Positions 1-11,421 of a stretch of 64,000 nt of DNA are shown piece after piece. The translations under genes and the position numbers were made by a program. Each line of letters starts with the position of its first letter. Position 1 is the stretch's first letter. Location: NCBI RefSeq assembly GCF_963259705.1, contig NC_081850.1, forward strand, positions 37,599,667 to 37,663,666. The letters run 5' to 3'. Source of the DNA: Myotis daubentonii (lineage: Eukaryota; Chordata; Mammalia; Chiroptera; Vespertilionidae). The notes beneath the pieces were generated by a model. It made no database searches. It saw nothing but the letters and a program-made list of their open reading frames with translations, and was not told the origin of the DNA.

Positions 1-1450
1 ATGCCACTCTGTAGACATATGAATGGCACCCCTGGAGTTGTTCAGCGAATGACTGAGATCTTATTCAGTGATCCTGGCATTGCCCACAAGAAAGCCTATA
101 GCCTGGTGGTGGGGGGAGAGAACAGATTCACGAATGGCCTCTTAAAATTCTTATGCTACGTGTGAGTGGGTACACCCATGAGCACCTCGAAGAGGGAACA
201 TCTAACTTTTCTTAGGAAAGTTAGGGTATCTAGAAAGTTTTCTCTCTCAGATGAGGCCCTCCCTACACTGAGCCTTGAAGACTGAATAGGAGATGGTTAG
301 GTAAAAAGTTGAGCAGTTCTGGGCAAAGCCAATAGTCTACAAAGAAACAGAGGTATGCCAAAGCATTTGGCATTTGCGGGATGTGCACGTATTTCAGTAT
401 GACTGCAGTGTGACATTCCTGTGGGAATGTGACGAAGCAAAGCATTGCCCTTTCTGTGCTGTGATGCCCTGTTTAGTAGAACAAAGAAAACAGCACTAGC
501 TACCTCATGGGTTTTGGTTTTAAGTGAGATACCGTAAATAGAATGCCTAGGACAGGGCCTGACATGAAAAGCACTTAAATGTCAGCTGCTGTTGATGACG
601 ACAAGCATGGTATTACAGGAGCCGAATAAACACACAAGGTCTGCATAGCTCCTGCCGAGGAGTTTTGACATTATACTGTTGGCCTAGGGAAATTGTCAAA
701 TGATTTTTTTTTTTAATGGTGATTTGCAGCTTAGTAGATTTATAAACTGTAGCCATCATTTTGCAAGGCTGATTAGACCCTGGTGAATTGAGTCATCTTA
801 CCCAAAACCATCAGACTGTTGAAGAAAAATGTCACTTTATCAATGATTGTTCAACATGGAAACCACGCAGCATGATGTGATCGTTACGGCAATGAGGTAG
901 GAACCTCGTGTTTCCCTCCCATGAATTGGTAAACTTTCTTCAGCTCCCCTGTCAGTTCCTCTGTGAGGATGAGGAGTCAGAGCGAAGGCAGATGAATGCT
1001 TTAAAGGGTTTGTTCTCAACAGAGGATGCTGACCCAGCGAATCAGCCCGGCTCACTGACCGCAGGTGTGCCTGACAGATGACAGTTCTCAAAGCATTTGG
1101 GTCAGGGCACCATCTCTCCGGAAATGGCAGAGACACTCCTATTTTCTCTGCTTTCTCCTCTGACCGATATCCCTTTTGTTTTTTGACACACCCCTGCCCC
1201 CAGCCTCTTTTGTCATCATAGCTTTTGTTTTCGGCAGGCTTTCAGGAGGTGTCTCACCTTCCCAGCTTCACTTGCTTCTTCTCTTTAAGGGTGGCTGCTG
1301 TTTAATGGGATTTACATAGTTTCAATAATACACACTCTCCACAGTGCTCATTTTTTCATTGCGTTCAGGACTAAATAGTGAGTTATTTCTGGGAATTGTT
1401 AGTCAATTAAGCCCATCATTGTGGGTGAATTCACAGTACTATTAATTACA
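1..1450. other. Intronic sequence, nothing recognised
   Basis: No convincing exon, RNA gene or repeat seen. The short frames here lack family resemblance and codon structure. Confidence 0.5.
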
Positions 1451-1463
1451 TGGAATGGCCTTT

Positions 1464-1744
1464 TTTCTTTTTCTTTTTCTTTTTTTGTTAATCCTCACCT
1501 GAGGATATTTTTTCCATTGCTTTTTCAGAGAGTGGAAGGAAGGGAGGGAAAGCGGGGAGGAGAGAGGAACAGAGAGCGAGAGACATCGATGTTCTGACCT
1601 CTACTGGTTGCTTCCCACAAGAGCCCACGACTGGGAGTGGGGAGCGAACCGGAAACCCAGGTATATGCCCTTGATGGGGAATCGAACTGAGAGCCTTTGG
1701 TGCTCAGGCCCACGCTCTGACCTCTGAGCTACACCGGCCAGGGC
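1464..1744 (-). mobile_element. Ves SINE
   Basis: On the minus strand it starts with the tRNA-like head (gccctggccggtgtagctcag) and ends with the Ves tail (aatatcctcaggtgaggattaac) and a T/C-rich tract. Target duplication TGGAATGGCCTTT at 1451-1463 and 1745-1757. Confidence 0.9.
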
Positions 1745-2262
1745 TGGAATGGCCTTTCCATTTCTTAGTGTCATCTCATTTTCCTAACCCATTGTTTTAA
1801 TCATCTCTTACACTAGATGTTGGAATCCATCATATTTGGAGACCTGTACTTTAATGAATGTGTTAGGAGGATAAGATTTGTCCCTTGAAGTTGCTATATT
1901 TGTATAGAAATAAACATTCTTTTATCAAAGTACTATTATAGGACTTTAGAAGTTTAGTATCTTTTTACTGAATGCTTTAGGAATATACACATTTCTTTAC
2001 TAGATTTTTATACTTTCATTTAATGCTATAACGTTACTTTATGCATTCTATCAAGCGTTCCAAGTTCAGGCAGATCTTTTATCAAAACAGTAATAATGCG
2101 AAAAAGACAGAAAATTTGTTCTAGTTATGCTCGATAAAGTACATTTTATCTTGCCCTCACCTTTATTACGTGATCTCTTCATCACAAACATCAATGTATC
2201 CCCCAAAATTGATTATACATTTCGAACTGTAATTACCTGGATCTCTTTAATGATAGTTATTT

Positions 2263-2482
2263 ATTTATTTAATATATTTTATTGATTTTTTACAGAGAGG
2301 AAGTGAGAGGAATAGAGAGTTAGAAACATCGATGAGAGAGAAACGTCGATCAGCTGCCTCCTGCACACCCCCTGCTGGGGATATGCCTGCAACCAAGATA
2401 CATGCCCTTGACCGGAATCCAACCTGAGACCCTTCAGTCCACAGGCCGACGCTCTATCCACTGAGCCAAACTGGTCAGGGAA
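2263..2482 (-). mobile_element. Ves SINE
   Basis: Reverse-oriented Ves copy with tRNA-derived head (ccctgaccagtttggctcag) and the cgatgtttct core. Flanked by GATAGTTATTT at 2252-2262 and 2483-2493, a perfect duplication. Confidence 0.9.
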
Positions 2483-3479
2483 GATAGTTATTTTTAAAAA
2501 ACAAACAAAAACAAAACAATAACACTGGAGCATCTTACACGTTTAGCATGTGCATTTTTAAATAAAACTAGAACTTTAAAAAAAAAAAAGGTGGAGAAGG
2601 CCCACGTAAATTCACTGCCTTTTGGAATATGTATTCCGAATATTGTCTTTAAATATTTAAATCAGAATGCCTTGATAGAATGCTACAATCACTGCTCATT
2701 ATCTTGAATTCACATGCAGGTCACTTCTTCTTAACCGTTTAAAAAAATGTGAATATTCACCATGTTTTGCTCCATATGAAATCAGTCACAATTGTTCAAA
2801 ATGGGTAGTTATTTTTAAATGAAAGCGCTTAAAAAAATAAAAATGAAAGCTCTGAGAAAGATTGCGCTCCTAAATTTTAATGCTTCAAAGATTACAGATG
2901 TTGACATTGTGATGAAACAGAACTTGCCTCTGGCAAGTCTGTTCCATGGAAAAGTTAGAGCTGAGGCTATATTATAATGAAATATTTATTAAAATTCTTA
3001 TGCTGTATTGAAAAGCAGGGGTGTACCTGTGCTATTCTGAATTCTCTGCTCTAGCAAAACATTTTATGATGATGTACATATTTGCGTTGATACAACATGG
3101 AGAAAGTGGTTGTTCTTCCTTACTTGGAATAAACATAAAGCAAAATTCCAGCAAGAGCACCAGAGTTATTTCTAAAAATGCAAGGCATGTTTTTCTTTTT
3201 CTTTTTAAAAATCCTCTGGCAAAATAGGACCTAAGGCTTTAAGAAATAAATTTCATTTATATGGCTATTTTTTTTATAGAGAGGGAATAGATCATCTAAA
3301 GTGATTTTACTAACTTACAGTAAAGGGCCAAAAAACACATCAAAAACATGACCACTTTGTCAATAATTTTGGGGGGGAAAGCCACTTTTTTATTACCTAA
3401 TTCTAAGAAGCACAATATTCTGAGGTTGAAGTGGATGTGGATGTGGAGAACAAATACCTGGACTCTGTTGGGAATGTCG

Positions 3480-4870
3480 ATTGATGTAGACTTTCTCAAG
3501 GGCGATGTGTTCATCAGAATCCTTGAGGTTCATAGCTTCTGATCTAGCAGTTTTACCTCTGGGACTGTAGCCTAAGGAAATAATAGAACAATGGGGCAAA
3601 AAATAAAGACAATATTTATTGTAGCATTTGTTTAGAATAGCAAACATTTGGAAACATTTCAAATTTCCCTCAGAAAAATAATCAAAGTATGGTTCTTTCA
3701 TCCATTGTATATCTTATAGTGATATAGAACGGTGCTGTGCAGGAAAAGACAGCATGATATGGCAAGTAAGTTACAATCTAGTGTATAATATAGTCTCATT
3801 TATGGTTGAAAAACGAGTGTGCACTGACTTGGTGGATATATATAGTTAACAAAATGTTAACAGAAGCGATCACTGCATAATGGATTGTGGGAAATGTTTA
3901 TTTTGTTCTTTGCTGTTCTTTTAATAAAAGAAATATAGACATTTTTACAAGCAAAAAAATGTTTTTAAATGTACCTGTTTGACTAGCACTTCTACTTTTA
4001 CTAATCTGTTCTACAAGTACAACTGGATATGAGCATGCAAAATGTTAAATAATGTTCAACACGGCATTGTTAAAAATAATTTTTAAAATTAACCTGTCTA
4101 TCTATCCCCTATTGTCAGGAATTTAAGTAAGAAAGTCATAGTGTAACCAGAATTCACAGCCATTGAAATTGAAGATGTAAATAAATCTGTATTCATTAAT
4201 ATGGAAAAGATGGCCCTAACCAGTTTGGCTCAATGGTTAGAGTATGGGCCCTTGGACTGAAGGGTTGAGGGTTCAATTCTGGTCAAGGGCATGTACCTCG
4301 GTTGCAGGCTCGATCCCCGGCTCGATCCCTGGCTCAATCCCAGCCTAGTTGGTGGGTGTGCGGGAGGCAACCAGTGGATGTCTCTCTCACAGCGATGTTT
4401 CTCTCTCTGTATCTCTCGCCCTCCCTTCCACTCTCTAAAAAAAAAAAAAATCAATAGAAAAATATCCTAGGATGAGGATTAACAACAACAAAAAAATCAA
4501 TCTATGATAAGAAAAAAAATTAACCAACACACAATCCTGATGAAAAACAAACAAAACTTGGTGCATTTAGAATAAATAGAATTAGTTATTATGTCTTTTG
4601 CTTTATTTTAAATCTATAGTCTCATGCCAAACCAGCATATCTTGTGAAACACAAGAAGCATTCCAGTTGAAATTTAATGTATGATAAGAATGCTCACTTT
4701 CATAAACCTGACTCAGAAAGTACCAGCCAGGAGATAGCAGATATAAACATGAGAGTGGAAGTTGCAAACTTAGTATTATTTGTAGATATTTTAAGTGCAT
4801 ACCTAGAAAATAGAGAATCAACAGAAAAATTATTAGAAACAACATGAGAAGTCAGATGTCTGGCTAGTTT
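3480..4870 (+). mobile_element. Old L1 fragments, sense
   Basis: At 3560-3780 there is a run typical of old L1 3' ends (agcctaaggaaataatagaac, tagaatagcaaacatttggaaac). 4150-4210 and 4570-4860 have ORF2-like sequence (cagccattgaaattgaa; acctagaaaatagagaatc). The Ves SINE at 4213 is inserted in it. Confidence 0.6.
4213..4497 (+). mobile_element. Ves SINE
   Basis: Forward Ves copy with a tRNA-like head (ccctaaccagtttggctcaa), B-box-like GGTTCAATTCT, a small internal duplication of the ctcgatccc block around 4310-4330, and the gatgaggattaac tail. It lies inside an old L1 fragment. Confidence 0.9.
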
Positions 4871-5185
4871 AATGCTGCTGGCAGGGATACAGGTGTGAAG
4901 AAAGGAGAAACTGGATGCATACATCATCCACTAGGAGAGGTTTCAAAGGTATCACCCACAGGCATTCATACCCACAGGACATAAAGCAGGCCCCAAGCAC
5001 AGCACTGCAGGACATTCTTTCACCTATAACAGGCTGCTGCCCGCTCAGCATGCGGCCACTGGTTGAATCATAAATAAAAATGACAGAGGACATTATGGAA
5101 AGAAAAGAGGGATGACAGTCCTGCGGGGGAAAGGCTGAGACTATATAGTAAGGAGAGAAAGGAATGGGTTCTCAGAAGTCTAGAC

Positions 5186-5410
5186 CAGTGGTTCTCAACC
5201 TTCCTAATGCCGCGACCCTTTAATACAGTTCCTCATGTTGTGGTGACCCCCCAACTTCATTGTTACAAATTGAACATAATTAAAGCATAGTGATTAAACA
5301 CAAAAGCAATATGTAATTATATATGAGTTTTCCGATGGTCTTAGGTGACCCCTGTGAAAGGGTCGTTTGACCCCCAAAGGGGGTGCAACCCACAGGTTGA
5401 GAACCGCTTG
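5186..5410 (-). mobile_element. SPIN hAT transposon, non-autonomous, internally deleted
   Basis: Begins CAGTGGTTCTCAACC and ends GGTTGAGAACCGC, the SPIN terminal inverted repeats. The interior matches the other two copies in the window but lacks the middle third. The flanking 8-bp duplication is eroded. Confidence 0.88.
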
Positions 5411-5414
5411 TGCC

Positions 5415-6120
5415 TAAGCCAGCTTTTATACCCTTTTGATCAGGCCTACTTAATGTGTTAGCTTCTTAATGTTTTTAAATTTGACACCTATGAATTGCAA
5501 GAGTCCACATTTTCACAAGCCTGGATCTTCAACCTCTCCTGAAAACTTAAAAGCCCCAGCAATGAATAATGTCCTTTTCTGCAAGAGCAGCAGAAGCTGG
5601 AACAGAGCTGGCTATCTCCTGCACGTGCTCAGGGACTCCTCAGGCAGCTGTGTGCGCACACTCTTTCTCTTGGTGCTATCACCCCATCTATCTGTGGCCT
5701 TTGGAAGCATTTCAGTTGGAACCCCTGATGCTGATAATGAACCAGAGAACTTGCTAGGCTCTTAGAGGTTAAAGTAGTGCCTCTAGGAGTTGTGACGGGT
5801 CACCCTGTTGGGAAAAGTGAACAAATGAAGAAAACTTTGCTTAATTAAATGTACAACTTGTTCAGACCCAGTAATACATCCAAATTTCCCCCATATTATT
5901 TTTTAAATTGAAAAATTGTTATTTTAAACATTAAAAGATTGCGGGCCCATCTTCAAAAGGAATTTGTGGTTGTCTACATGATCCTTGGTGCATCCTTCCT
6001 TCTGAATTCCGCAGCATGTGGAGAATTCTTTTTAGCCAGGGAAATCTTCATTAAGATTGAGTCTTTAAGCTTTACAGATTCCAAAAGCAAATTAAGGCTT
6101 TCACTGTCACTTATGCTGTT
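5415..6120. other. Intronic sequence, nothing recognised
   Basis: Lies between two SPIN copies. Short frames only; no feature supported. The stretch 2494-3390, likewise, is AT-rich and featureless. Confidence 0.45.
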
Positions 6121-6125
6121 GGCTT

Positions 6126-6161
6126 TGTGTGTGTGTGTGTGTGTGTGTTGTTGTTGTTGTT
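6126..6161. repeat. (TG)n(TTG)n microsatellite
   Basis: A TG run passing into TTG units. Confidence 0.95.
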
Positions 6162-6200
6162 TCCTAGCTTATATTCTTCTGGCTGCCAGATCTGCTAGAT

Positions 6201-6412
6201 CAGCAGTTGTCAACCTGTGGGGCGCGACCCCTTTGGCGGTCAAACGACCCTTTCACAGGGGTCACCTAAGACCATCCTGCATATCAGATATTTACATTAC
6301 AATTCATAACAGTAGCAACATTACAGTTATGAAGTAGCAACGAAAATAATTTTATGGTTGGGTCACAACATGAGGAACTGTATTTAAAGGGCCAGAAGGT
6401 TGAGAACCACTG
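6201..6412 (+). mobile_element. SPIN hAT transposon, non-autonomous, internally deleted
   Basis: Begins CAGCAGTTGTCAACC and ends GAGAACCACTG. A perfect 8-bp duplication TGCTAGAT flanks it (6193-6200, 6413-6420), which is the hAT signature. It is about 100 bases shorter than the copy at 41920 through loss of the segment after GACCATC. Confidence 0.95.
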
Positions 6413-6949
6413 TGCTAGATATTCTAGAAGTATTATCATTAATTGCATTTCCCCTTCATTTCTGCTGAAGAAAGTTGGAAGCTTTTCTGTTGGTAGTGAT
6501 GGAGCTGATTAAGCATAAACAGCTCTGTGAAACTAGCTAATATACATGAAAAAAAGAAAAAGGTAAAGTCCTCAGATTTGGCTGTTCTGAAGCTAAAGGC
6601 TATTTTATTGACTTTAAACAAATCAATATTTATAACCTATTACTTGTGCCCTTACTTCCACCTCCTCGCCCCACTCCAGGGCTTTCTACCTCAATGTCTC
6701 TTCTTTTCTATCATCAGTATTTCTCTTACCACTGGCCACCTATCAAGAAGGAACAAAGTTTAAGGAAACCCTGTCCTTAGAACCAATTAGTGAACCATCA
6801 TGATGACATTTTATGCCTTATTTTCCTCTCAGTTTATGTAAAAGCATTTGGCACCTAGTCAGAACTTGAAAAATGTTTTCTCAATTTGAGTCAACCAAGC
6901 TTTTCAAAGCAGAGTCTGTCTGGCTGCCTCCATTTTTTAACCATTTGTG

Positions 6950-8297
6950 TATTAGGTAGATAGGCTATGTCTTCCAGTCTTGATATGGTGGCCTTTTGTA
7001 GTAGGTGCCCTATGGGGCTCAGTGGTGCAGTCTCTCTGATGGCCTGAGCTAGACACTCCAGGAATGTCCCCGGTGTGGATTATGCGAGCCCTTTTGTTGT
7101 AGTTGAGTCTTGATTGCTATTGGCCTGGTTGTGCATGGGGTCGATGCTGAGTCTGGCTAGCTGTGAGGATTGACCGTGACCACAGTGTATGAGCTGCTGT
7201 ACAGGTCTGACCCCATGAGGCGGAACTGGCCCCAGCAGGGTCTGGTACCTTGAGAAATATTTCTTTAGTTGTGCCGTTTGTAGAGCTAACTGGGTTGTGT
7301 TCCGATGGGGTTTGAAGCCTGCCTCTTGGTGTATTGGTTCTGGGGCCTCTTGGGAGGAACTCTGATGCAGGTCAATGTCAGATGCTACCTGTGACCGGTC
7401 CTGGGCTACCAGTTATGAGTTACAAAGCAATCGCAGATTGTGGCTGTTTCTGCTGGGAACTGGGAACACTTGGGAGGGGTCAAGCTGCGTACCGAGGACA
7501 GCTTACACTGGGACGGAGCCAGGGGCCAGGGCAGCAAAGGCTCAAGGCACCTGGAGATTTGCTTCCACTTGCCAGCTCCCTTTTAGGCTTAGTTACTCCA
7601 AGGGCCTCTGGAGGTACATAGGTGATGTGAGGGAGTCACCAGGGACAGGCAAAGGGTGTTCACCAGGCTGATACAGTTCAAGCTCAGCACCGGCGCCACT
7701 GGGCCTCAGGCCACTCAAACCAGAGTTTCAGGGTTCACCAAGGCCAGCCGCCACTCGCCTGGGGCAATGGCCGCTGTCCTGCTAGCCCTCTACACACAGT
7801 ACCCAGTCTTTCCCTGCATGTCTCCAGTCTGCTCTGAGCTGCCTTCCCAGGGTGAGTTGCTGTGAACAAGGTTTTGTGCATTGGCCCTTAAGAGGGTGCC
7901 TGGGTTTCTAGTGGACTCCCATCTTTTTCTGCTTATTTTCAGAGCCGGATATCATGTGAGGTCCTCTTCCCGACTCTAGTGCTTCGGTCTGGGGAGCCCT
8001 GTATGGGGTTGAGATCCCATGCTCCTCAGGGGTAACCTTTGCAGCTGAGATATCCCTCCGGATTCTCCACCACCACATGTGGGTGGGAGATCAGCCCTTT
8101 TTGGTTTCCACGCTTCCTACCAGCTTTGATGTGGCTTCTTCTGTGAATCCTGGGTGATAAGACTTCTCTCCAGCTAGTCTTCGTTGGTTGGTTATTCACG
8201 TTGATTGTTCTATAATTTAGTTGTAATTCTAGTTTGATCCTGGGAGGAGGGAGTGTAACTTCCACTTACTCTGCCCCATCTTGGCTGTCTCACAGTC
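6950..8297 (-). mobile_element. Antisense L1 5' region (5' UTR), probable
   Basis: The 3' boundary read in reverse begins gacagccaagatggggcaga, followed by attacaactaaattatagaac, like L1 5' UTRs. About 1.3 kb of GC-moderate DNA without ORF1 follows. The rest of an L1 is absent. It could in part be another repeat such as an LTR. Confidence 0.45.
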
Positions 8298-8299
8298 CT

Positions 8300-8930
8300 A
8301 TTCTCTTCAGCATTCTGCCACATGTGACAAGTACTCTGTGTGTAACAAGCAGCACTCTTGGGATATAATCAGAATGCTCTTTTTTTGCCTCTCCCTGTAA
8401 TTTTATTCAATGGGAAAGGTCAACTTCTTGTACTAGATGAAAACCCAGGAAACTTTCTGCTCACACTTAGGCAATACAATTTCCTAGTGTCACTTTAAAT
8501 CTCTTTTGAAGCTGGTCTCTCAAATGTCAGGTACCATATAATTGGCAAAGCCTGCAACTTCATTTCAGCTCTCTCCTCCCTTGGCAGGGGCCTTCTGCAG
8601 GCAAAATATCTCAGCTCCTAGAAAGGGAGGTAGTCCTCCTCTCTTTTCTGGCCTTTGGCCATCAGTCCTTTCCAACTTATTGAGGTTCTAACTTCTTGGG
8701 TTCAAAACAATGATAGGAAGAATTCCAGATAACAGGAAAACAAAAATTTTCACTCAAAGGTCTTACTCAACTAGTACTGTTGGTAACATGACTTCTTGTG
8801 CTCCGAATTAGGTTAAAATGGACTCTCTTGGGTGCTTTTTATCAAGGGTTCTTCATAAACCATCTGCTCCTCCCTTCACTCATCTTCTGATCTGTTAGGA
8901 CTTTAATAAGTACTTATGCCTCTTACCCCA
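8300..8930. other. Intronic sequence, nothing recognised
   Basis: No repeat or gene signature identified. Confidence 0.45.
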
Positions 8931-8932
8931 GG

Positions 8933-9085
8933 AGTTTCCAACCTCTGGAGCACATCAGGGTCACTTGGACAATTTTTTAAAAAGAAAAATGCCAGCACTT
9001 TGTCCCCAGCCTATTGAGTGGGAATCTCTATATTGGGACTCTGTTGTGTTTGTTTTTCAAAATTTCACAGATGATTCTGACGCTT
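8933..9085. mobile_element. MER5A-like hAT-Charlie fragment, old
   Basis: The order gagcacatcagggtcacttgg, a T/A-rich middle, gggaatctct and agatgattctgac resembles the MER5 family of ancient hAT-Charlie elements. Strongly diverged; ends not defined. Confidence 0.5.
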
Positions 9086-9497
9086 ACTAAGGACTAAGGA
9101 CACCAAATCCAGCCTATATTAAAGTTTATAATGTGCAGCTTCCTTTCTTTCTGGACTCTCAACTTCCCTTGGATCTTTTTCTCCTTTTTAATCCTCTCGA
9201 TAGAGACGTAATCATAACAGATTTGGCCCATTTGAGGCATAAAGGGATTAAAAATCTCAGGGTTCTAGAGGAGAAGCTGTGGCACTGGGATTTGTTCAGT
9301 CTTCAGACTGAATTGCATATAGTTGTGGTGCTCAATAAATATTGGATAAGAAGCTGGCTAGGTGGTTGGTACTTAGAACAAAAAAGAAAAGTGAGATAAC
9401 AGTCTAGTTAAATAAGATGTACTGGTTGTGTTCCAGTATCTGTTTGGAGAAATCTCATGTCTGGCTGTGTTCTAAATGCTTATGTCATGAATATTAC

Positions 9498-9811
9498 TGT
9501 TAGGTCGCCGAAGGATGAACGCAAAAGGCCAGAGTGGTGAGGGATTACAACTTCATTCGATCATCTGCACACCAGGTGGCTGAGCCTGGATGGCTCCAGC
9601 ACCCAGTGACAGGAGTCAGTGACTTTTAAAGGACTTTTGGCGGGCTTTTTCTGGGCGGCGACTTCTTTATGCATACGCGAGGGTAGATCATGGAACGTGG
9701 TCACCACAAGTGAAATGTGGTCTCAGCAAAGGGAATGTCCGTAATGAAATGACCTGAAAAGTCAGTTCCCGGGGGAGGGGTATCAATTCAATTATTTGAT
9801 CAGACCTAACA
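9498..9811 (-). mobile_element. Solo LTR of an endogenous retrovirus
   Basis: A 314-base segment with ends TGTTAGGTC and GACCTAACA (TG...CA with 9-bp inverted ends), flanked by ATTAC (9493-9497) and ATCAC (9812-9816), probably a 5-bp duplication with one change. Read on the minus strand there is a TATA-like TTTAAAAG box and, about 85 bases later, GAATGAAG where an AATAAA signal would be expected. No internal retroviral sequence adjoins it, so it is a recombined solo LTR. Class not assigned. Confidence 0.78.
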
Positions 9812-9824
9812 ATCACCTCAATTA

Positions 9825-10010
9825 ATGTTTACATCATTTAATAGAGGGGACTATCACCCTCACTTTTTAGGTGAGGGAACTGAGTCTCAAGGAGGGTAAG
9901 TAACTTGACCCCCCAAGGACATACATGCAGAAGCTACAGTCAAGATTTCAACCCAGGTTCTCTGATTTCAGAGCCCAAGTTCCTAAATACTATATTGTAG
10001 CACTTCTCAT
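9825..10010 (-). mobile_element. MIR SINE, antisense
   Basis: Core gtgagggaactgagtctcaa, gtaagtaacttgacc and tttcaacccaggttctctg match an antisense MIR. It adjoins the solo LTR. Confidence 0.7.
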
Positions 10011-10669
10011 TCAAAGGGAGTAGAACTTTGGGGAGATGTTAGGATTAGCCACTCCTCCTACCCCCATTTCTGCCCTCATTCTTTTCAGTCTGCCTTCCTC
10101 TCTGTATTCTGTCCCCCTGCCCTCCTGCCCTACAGGGGAACGTTAATGAAAGAATCTTAGCAAAAGGCAGAGGGGCTACCATGATGAGATTATTTTTAAA
10201 CATTTTCTCTGGCAACAATTATGCACATTGGGTAGGATTGGAGTCATCCTAAAACAAGCAAGACTCGTATGAAGTTAGGGAAAATAGTTGGGAGCAGATA
10301 GAATGTTTGGTAATAGAGATGGAAAGGACGAGACGGATGTCAGGTGTTAAGCAGGTAAAGTTGAAGAGATTTAGTGATGGTTATGCGGGAGCTATGAAGG
10401 AGAGGAGAGATCTAGAATATGTTGAGTTTTGATGTGGTTGTCTTAAGAGATTGTTGTGTAATTCATTCTCTAGAGAAGTAGTAGATGTGCCGTAGAGAGA
10501 AGAGAATTTGTTCATGGATGAGTTTGAAGGACCTATGGAATAAACAATGGGAATGTGTAATGGGTAGTTATATGTGACAGTCTAGAGATAGGTCAGCCCT
10601 ATCTAAGGATAGAAATCTCAGAGACATCAGCACATTGGTCAGAGTTAAAACCATGACAGTGGATGCTTT

Positions 10670-10673
<4 letters not shown>

Positions 10674-10735
<62 letters not shown>
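10674..10735. repeat. (GA)n microsatellite
   Basis: About 31 uninterrupted GA units. Confidence 0.97.
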
Positions 10736-10738
<3 letters not shown>

Positions 10739-10794
10739 AGATTAAAGTGAAAGGGGAACCCAGGAAGCAAATGTTAGGAAGGAATCCCTACTAA

Positions 10795-10925
10795 TTTAAT
10801 AAAGCATCCCAACTCTGTCCTGGATGCCTTTTTGACCTTGAAGAAATCACTGGCTCTGTCTGAACCTCAGTTTCCTTGCTGATAAAAGTGTAGATGATTT
10901 CTAAATCCCCTTACAGACCTCACAT
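10795..10925 (+). mobile_element. MIR SINE fragment
   Basis: Contains tttgaccttgaagaaatcac and gaacctcagtttccttgctg, the MIR core. Confidence 0.65.
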
Positions 10926-11176
10926 TCTGCACTTGTTTCTAATCACTAGCACTTGTTTTCATGATTGCTTTGGGGAAGATCAGGCACTTATTACTTGCTT
11001 CATTGTGTAACCTCGATGCATGTGGAAGTCCATGAAATTATATATACCCTTCATCTGTCTTTCTGATAAGCATAATCATTATCCTGTACATGTCAACCCC
11101 ATCAGTGTTATTCAAAGATAACCTGGAGCACCATGAACATGGTAGGTTTGAGGAACCCAAGTGTATTTCATGAGAG

Positions 11177-11421
11177 GCAGTAGAGGGAAGTGATTAAGAG
11201 CTCAGCCTCTGGAGCCAAACCTATGGGCTTTAATTCATCTACCACTTACCTGGTTATGTCACCTCAGGCAACTTAGTTCATGTCTCTGTTCCTCCTTTTC
11301 CTCATCTATAAAATAGGGATAATAATCCTAGAGATGGTATAGAAATTAAATAGGTTGTTATGCACACAGTACGCAGAAGAATACCTGGCACATCTGCCCT
11401 TAGTAAATGTAAGCTACTATT
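11177..11421 (+). mobile_element. MIR SINE, nearly full length
   Basis: tRNA-like head with gattaagagctcagcctctg, the core tcctcatctataaaataggg, and the tail acctggcacatctgccctta. Confidence 0.85.

Noticed and set aside
1..180. Possible short exon at the window start (ATG-rich opening)
   Set aside because: No splice signals or recognisable protein; reading frame carries no family resemblance.
4230..4454. Open frame on the minus strand with Arg/Glu-rich peptide
   Set aside because: It is the reverse of a Ves SINE. Similar peptides arise at the other Ves copies.
7334..7865. Overlapping open frames of 69-98 codons
   Set aside because: No family resemblance; they fall within the probable antisense L1 5' region.
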